Shown here in pieces: positions 62,788-64,000 of a DNA stretch of 64,000 nt. Every line of letters begins with the position of its first letter. Within the stretch, counting starts at the first letter, position 1. The translations under genes and the position numbers were made by a program. The stretch is from Nageia nagi (taxonomy: Eukaryota; Pinophyta), in the NCBI GenBank assembly GCA_050084985.1, contig JBITNC010000001.1, positions 156,798,001-156,862,000 on the forward strand, given 5' to 3'. The notes below the pieces were generated by a model. It did no database searches. It was given only the letters and a program-made list of their open reading frames with translations, and was not told the DNA's origin.

Positions 62788-63784
62788 CGTAATGCCATGC
62801 AGCATTTTATTATTGGACCACTTATATTTTTCTCATAATTCATATTAGGGTTAGGGCAACACTTAAGGTTGCCATGAAAAACTATTTATACCCCATTTTG
62901 GCTCATTTGTAAAAAGAGATTAGGCATTTTAATAAATTGGAAAGAACTTTGCTTGAAACACACAAAATTCTCTAAAATTTGTTAATGTGTTGTATGTGTA
63001 TTTCACTATTCTTATATGCTCTCATGTTGCAATGATAAACACGAATGAATGATAACAGTGTTGTCTAATTGATTCTATTGTTGCTTTGTGTTATCTCATA
63101 TCACTTGGTGTATCTCGTAAACCTCGAGTGAGGTGGACAAGATAGTACTTGTATATCTTTTGAAGTGGATGAATGGCATATTGTTTGTAATACTTTGTCA
63201 TTTGCAGTTTTAGGCTTGAATACTTTGAAATGTCTTGTTCATTTCGCTCATAGTAGGAACTTCACCCAAACCATCAAAGATTACCTCCATCCCATCCTTC
63301 ACCATCTTTGTCACAGCTTCACACTCCTTCCACTAGACCATTCGTGTTGTTGACTAGTGGGATGGATCAAGAGTGCATGGAACCTACGCCGAAATCCAAC
63401 AAGTCAACTTTCAAAACCCTATTCCAAGCCCGTGAGTATGCATGCTTATAGTCACATCCTTGTACCCACTATCTCTCCACCAAGTTTTCATTTTATTTTT
63501 CACTTTTTGCGCAGCTTTCGCAACCCTTGTTTACTTTTAGCATTTTTCGAAACAACACAGTTGAAACACAGGTACAAACTCAAAGTCCCTTGAATCCACA
63601 CATGATATTCATGTTGGTGATAGCTTCAAACATTTCAGCCAGTCCTTGAGTTTTATTTTCACAACTTAAGTGGAGCTACCTTTGGGGTAACCAATCCTCA
63701 TAACGGGAAGGAGTAACGTCCTTTCACCTGAGGTGTTGGAGTTTTTCCCACTACTCTAAGGTAGGAAAGAAAAACCCCCCAACA
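62788..63784 (+). repeat. LTR-like 3' end of B2
   Basis: Begins CGTAATGCCATG (TG decayed to CG) after AAGTTTGGAAGAGATC and ends CCCCAACA. It has a CTATTTATACCCC box near 62881 and the terminal hairpin (GGTGTTGGAGTTTTTCCC against GGAAAGAAAAACC..CCAACAC). Colinear with 30378-31372 of B1 (997 against 995 bp). Confidence 0.75.
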
Positions 63785-64000
63785 CAAACCATCTAGAATT
63801 CTTCCATTCAAACATAAATCCTTTAGTAGCACTTACAACTACAACAATAATAACATCTTTAAATTCTATATTAGCAAAATGAAGTGTGTCAACCTAGAAC
63901 CCAATCAGCATGGTGCATGAATATAATTAAAATCATTAAAGGAAAACCTGAAAATGTTTGTGTCCTAATCAAGGATTGAAAATTGAGTTTCAACTTTTAA
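63785..64000. other. Right flank, nothing recognised
   Basis: AT-rich DNA after the end of B2, with no gene or repeat terminus seen. Confidence 0.5.

Larger units (their letters stand above)
53470..63784 (+). mobile_element. Element B2: Tat-like Ty3/gypsy retrotransposon with palindrome array
   Basis: Plus-strand element: palindrome array (53651-54595), TATA box (54751), gag start (54981), gag remainder, protease, archaeal-type RNase H, RT, RNase H, integrase, an extra 3' ORF shared with B1, and an LTR-like end (62788-63784). The archaeal-type RNase H and 3' ORF point to the Tat branch. A solo LTR of another family sits near the gag start. Many stops make it inactive. The 3' end stops at the same base as B1 (CAACA). 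The 5' limit is uncertain and no 5' copy of the 3' LTR-like end was found. Confidence 0.8.

Overview
The window looks like nuclear DNA from a land plant with a large, transposon-filled genome. A gymnosperm such as a conifer would fit, but this is inferred from architecture and no species marker was seen. There are no bacterial-type operons, rRNA genes, tRNA genes or CRISPR arrays. The only recognisable host gene is a class 3 (alpha/beta-hydrolase) lipase on the minus strand. Six of its exons (204 codons) are spread over about 30 kb, from 45380 down to 15531, and one intron is about 22 kb long. Upstream exons, and the downstream exon that should carry the catalytic His, were not found.

Layout. 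1-3245: AT-rich DNA with about nine diverged copies of a ~181-bp tandem repeat. 3246-9028: element A, a minus-strand Ty3/gypsy chromodomain element with a decayed pol, no gag or protease, and one truncated LTR. 9029-15039: two related gag-protease-only elements meeting tail to tail, D-plus and D-minus. 15531-16595: lipase exons. 20421-31698: element C, a minus-strand gag-protease-only element with a perfect GTTTA target duplication. Its 5' LTR is split by element B1 (25655-31372, plus strand). 32190-36145: a hAT transposon with a perfect 8-bp target duplication and an apparently intact five-exon, 776-residue transposase. 38635-38702: a lipase exon. 41345-42871: Ty1/copia remnant carrying a solo LTR (42872-44108, TSD GAAAA). 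45123-45380: two lipase exons. 46000-50500 and 50635-51300: inverted and single LTR-like pieces. 51650-52880: LINE reverse transcriptase remnant. 53470-63784: element B2, a Tat-like Ty3/gypsy element with a broken gag-pol, disrupted near its gag start by a solo LTR (54994-56276, TSD TTCCA).

How the parts relate. The LTRs of A, C, D and both solo LTRs share features: tRNA-iMet-type primer sites where an interior survives, ends close to TGTGACGTCC, and a tandem array of ACGT-core motifs just upstream of a TATA box. Within this set, A has pol without gag, while C and both D copies have gag-protease but no reverse transcriptase or integrase. This pattern suggests a complementing split retrotransposon system. 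In C and D the protease runs into a decapeptide-repeat domain whose codons contain the same CCCACGTTGG core as the LTR arrays.

B1 and B2 share a different design: an array of long palindromes, then a TATA box, then an ORF, then a ~996-bp LTR-like 3' end. I could not match that 3' end to their 5' end. The palindrome arrays, the non-matching ends and the split A/C/D family are the most unusual signals here.
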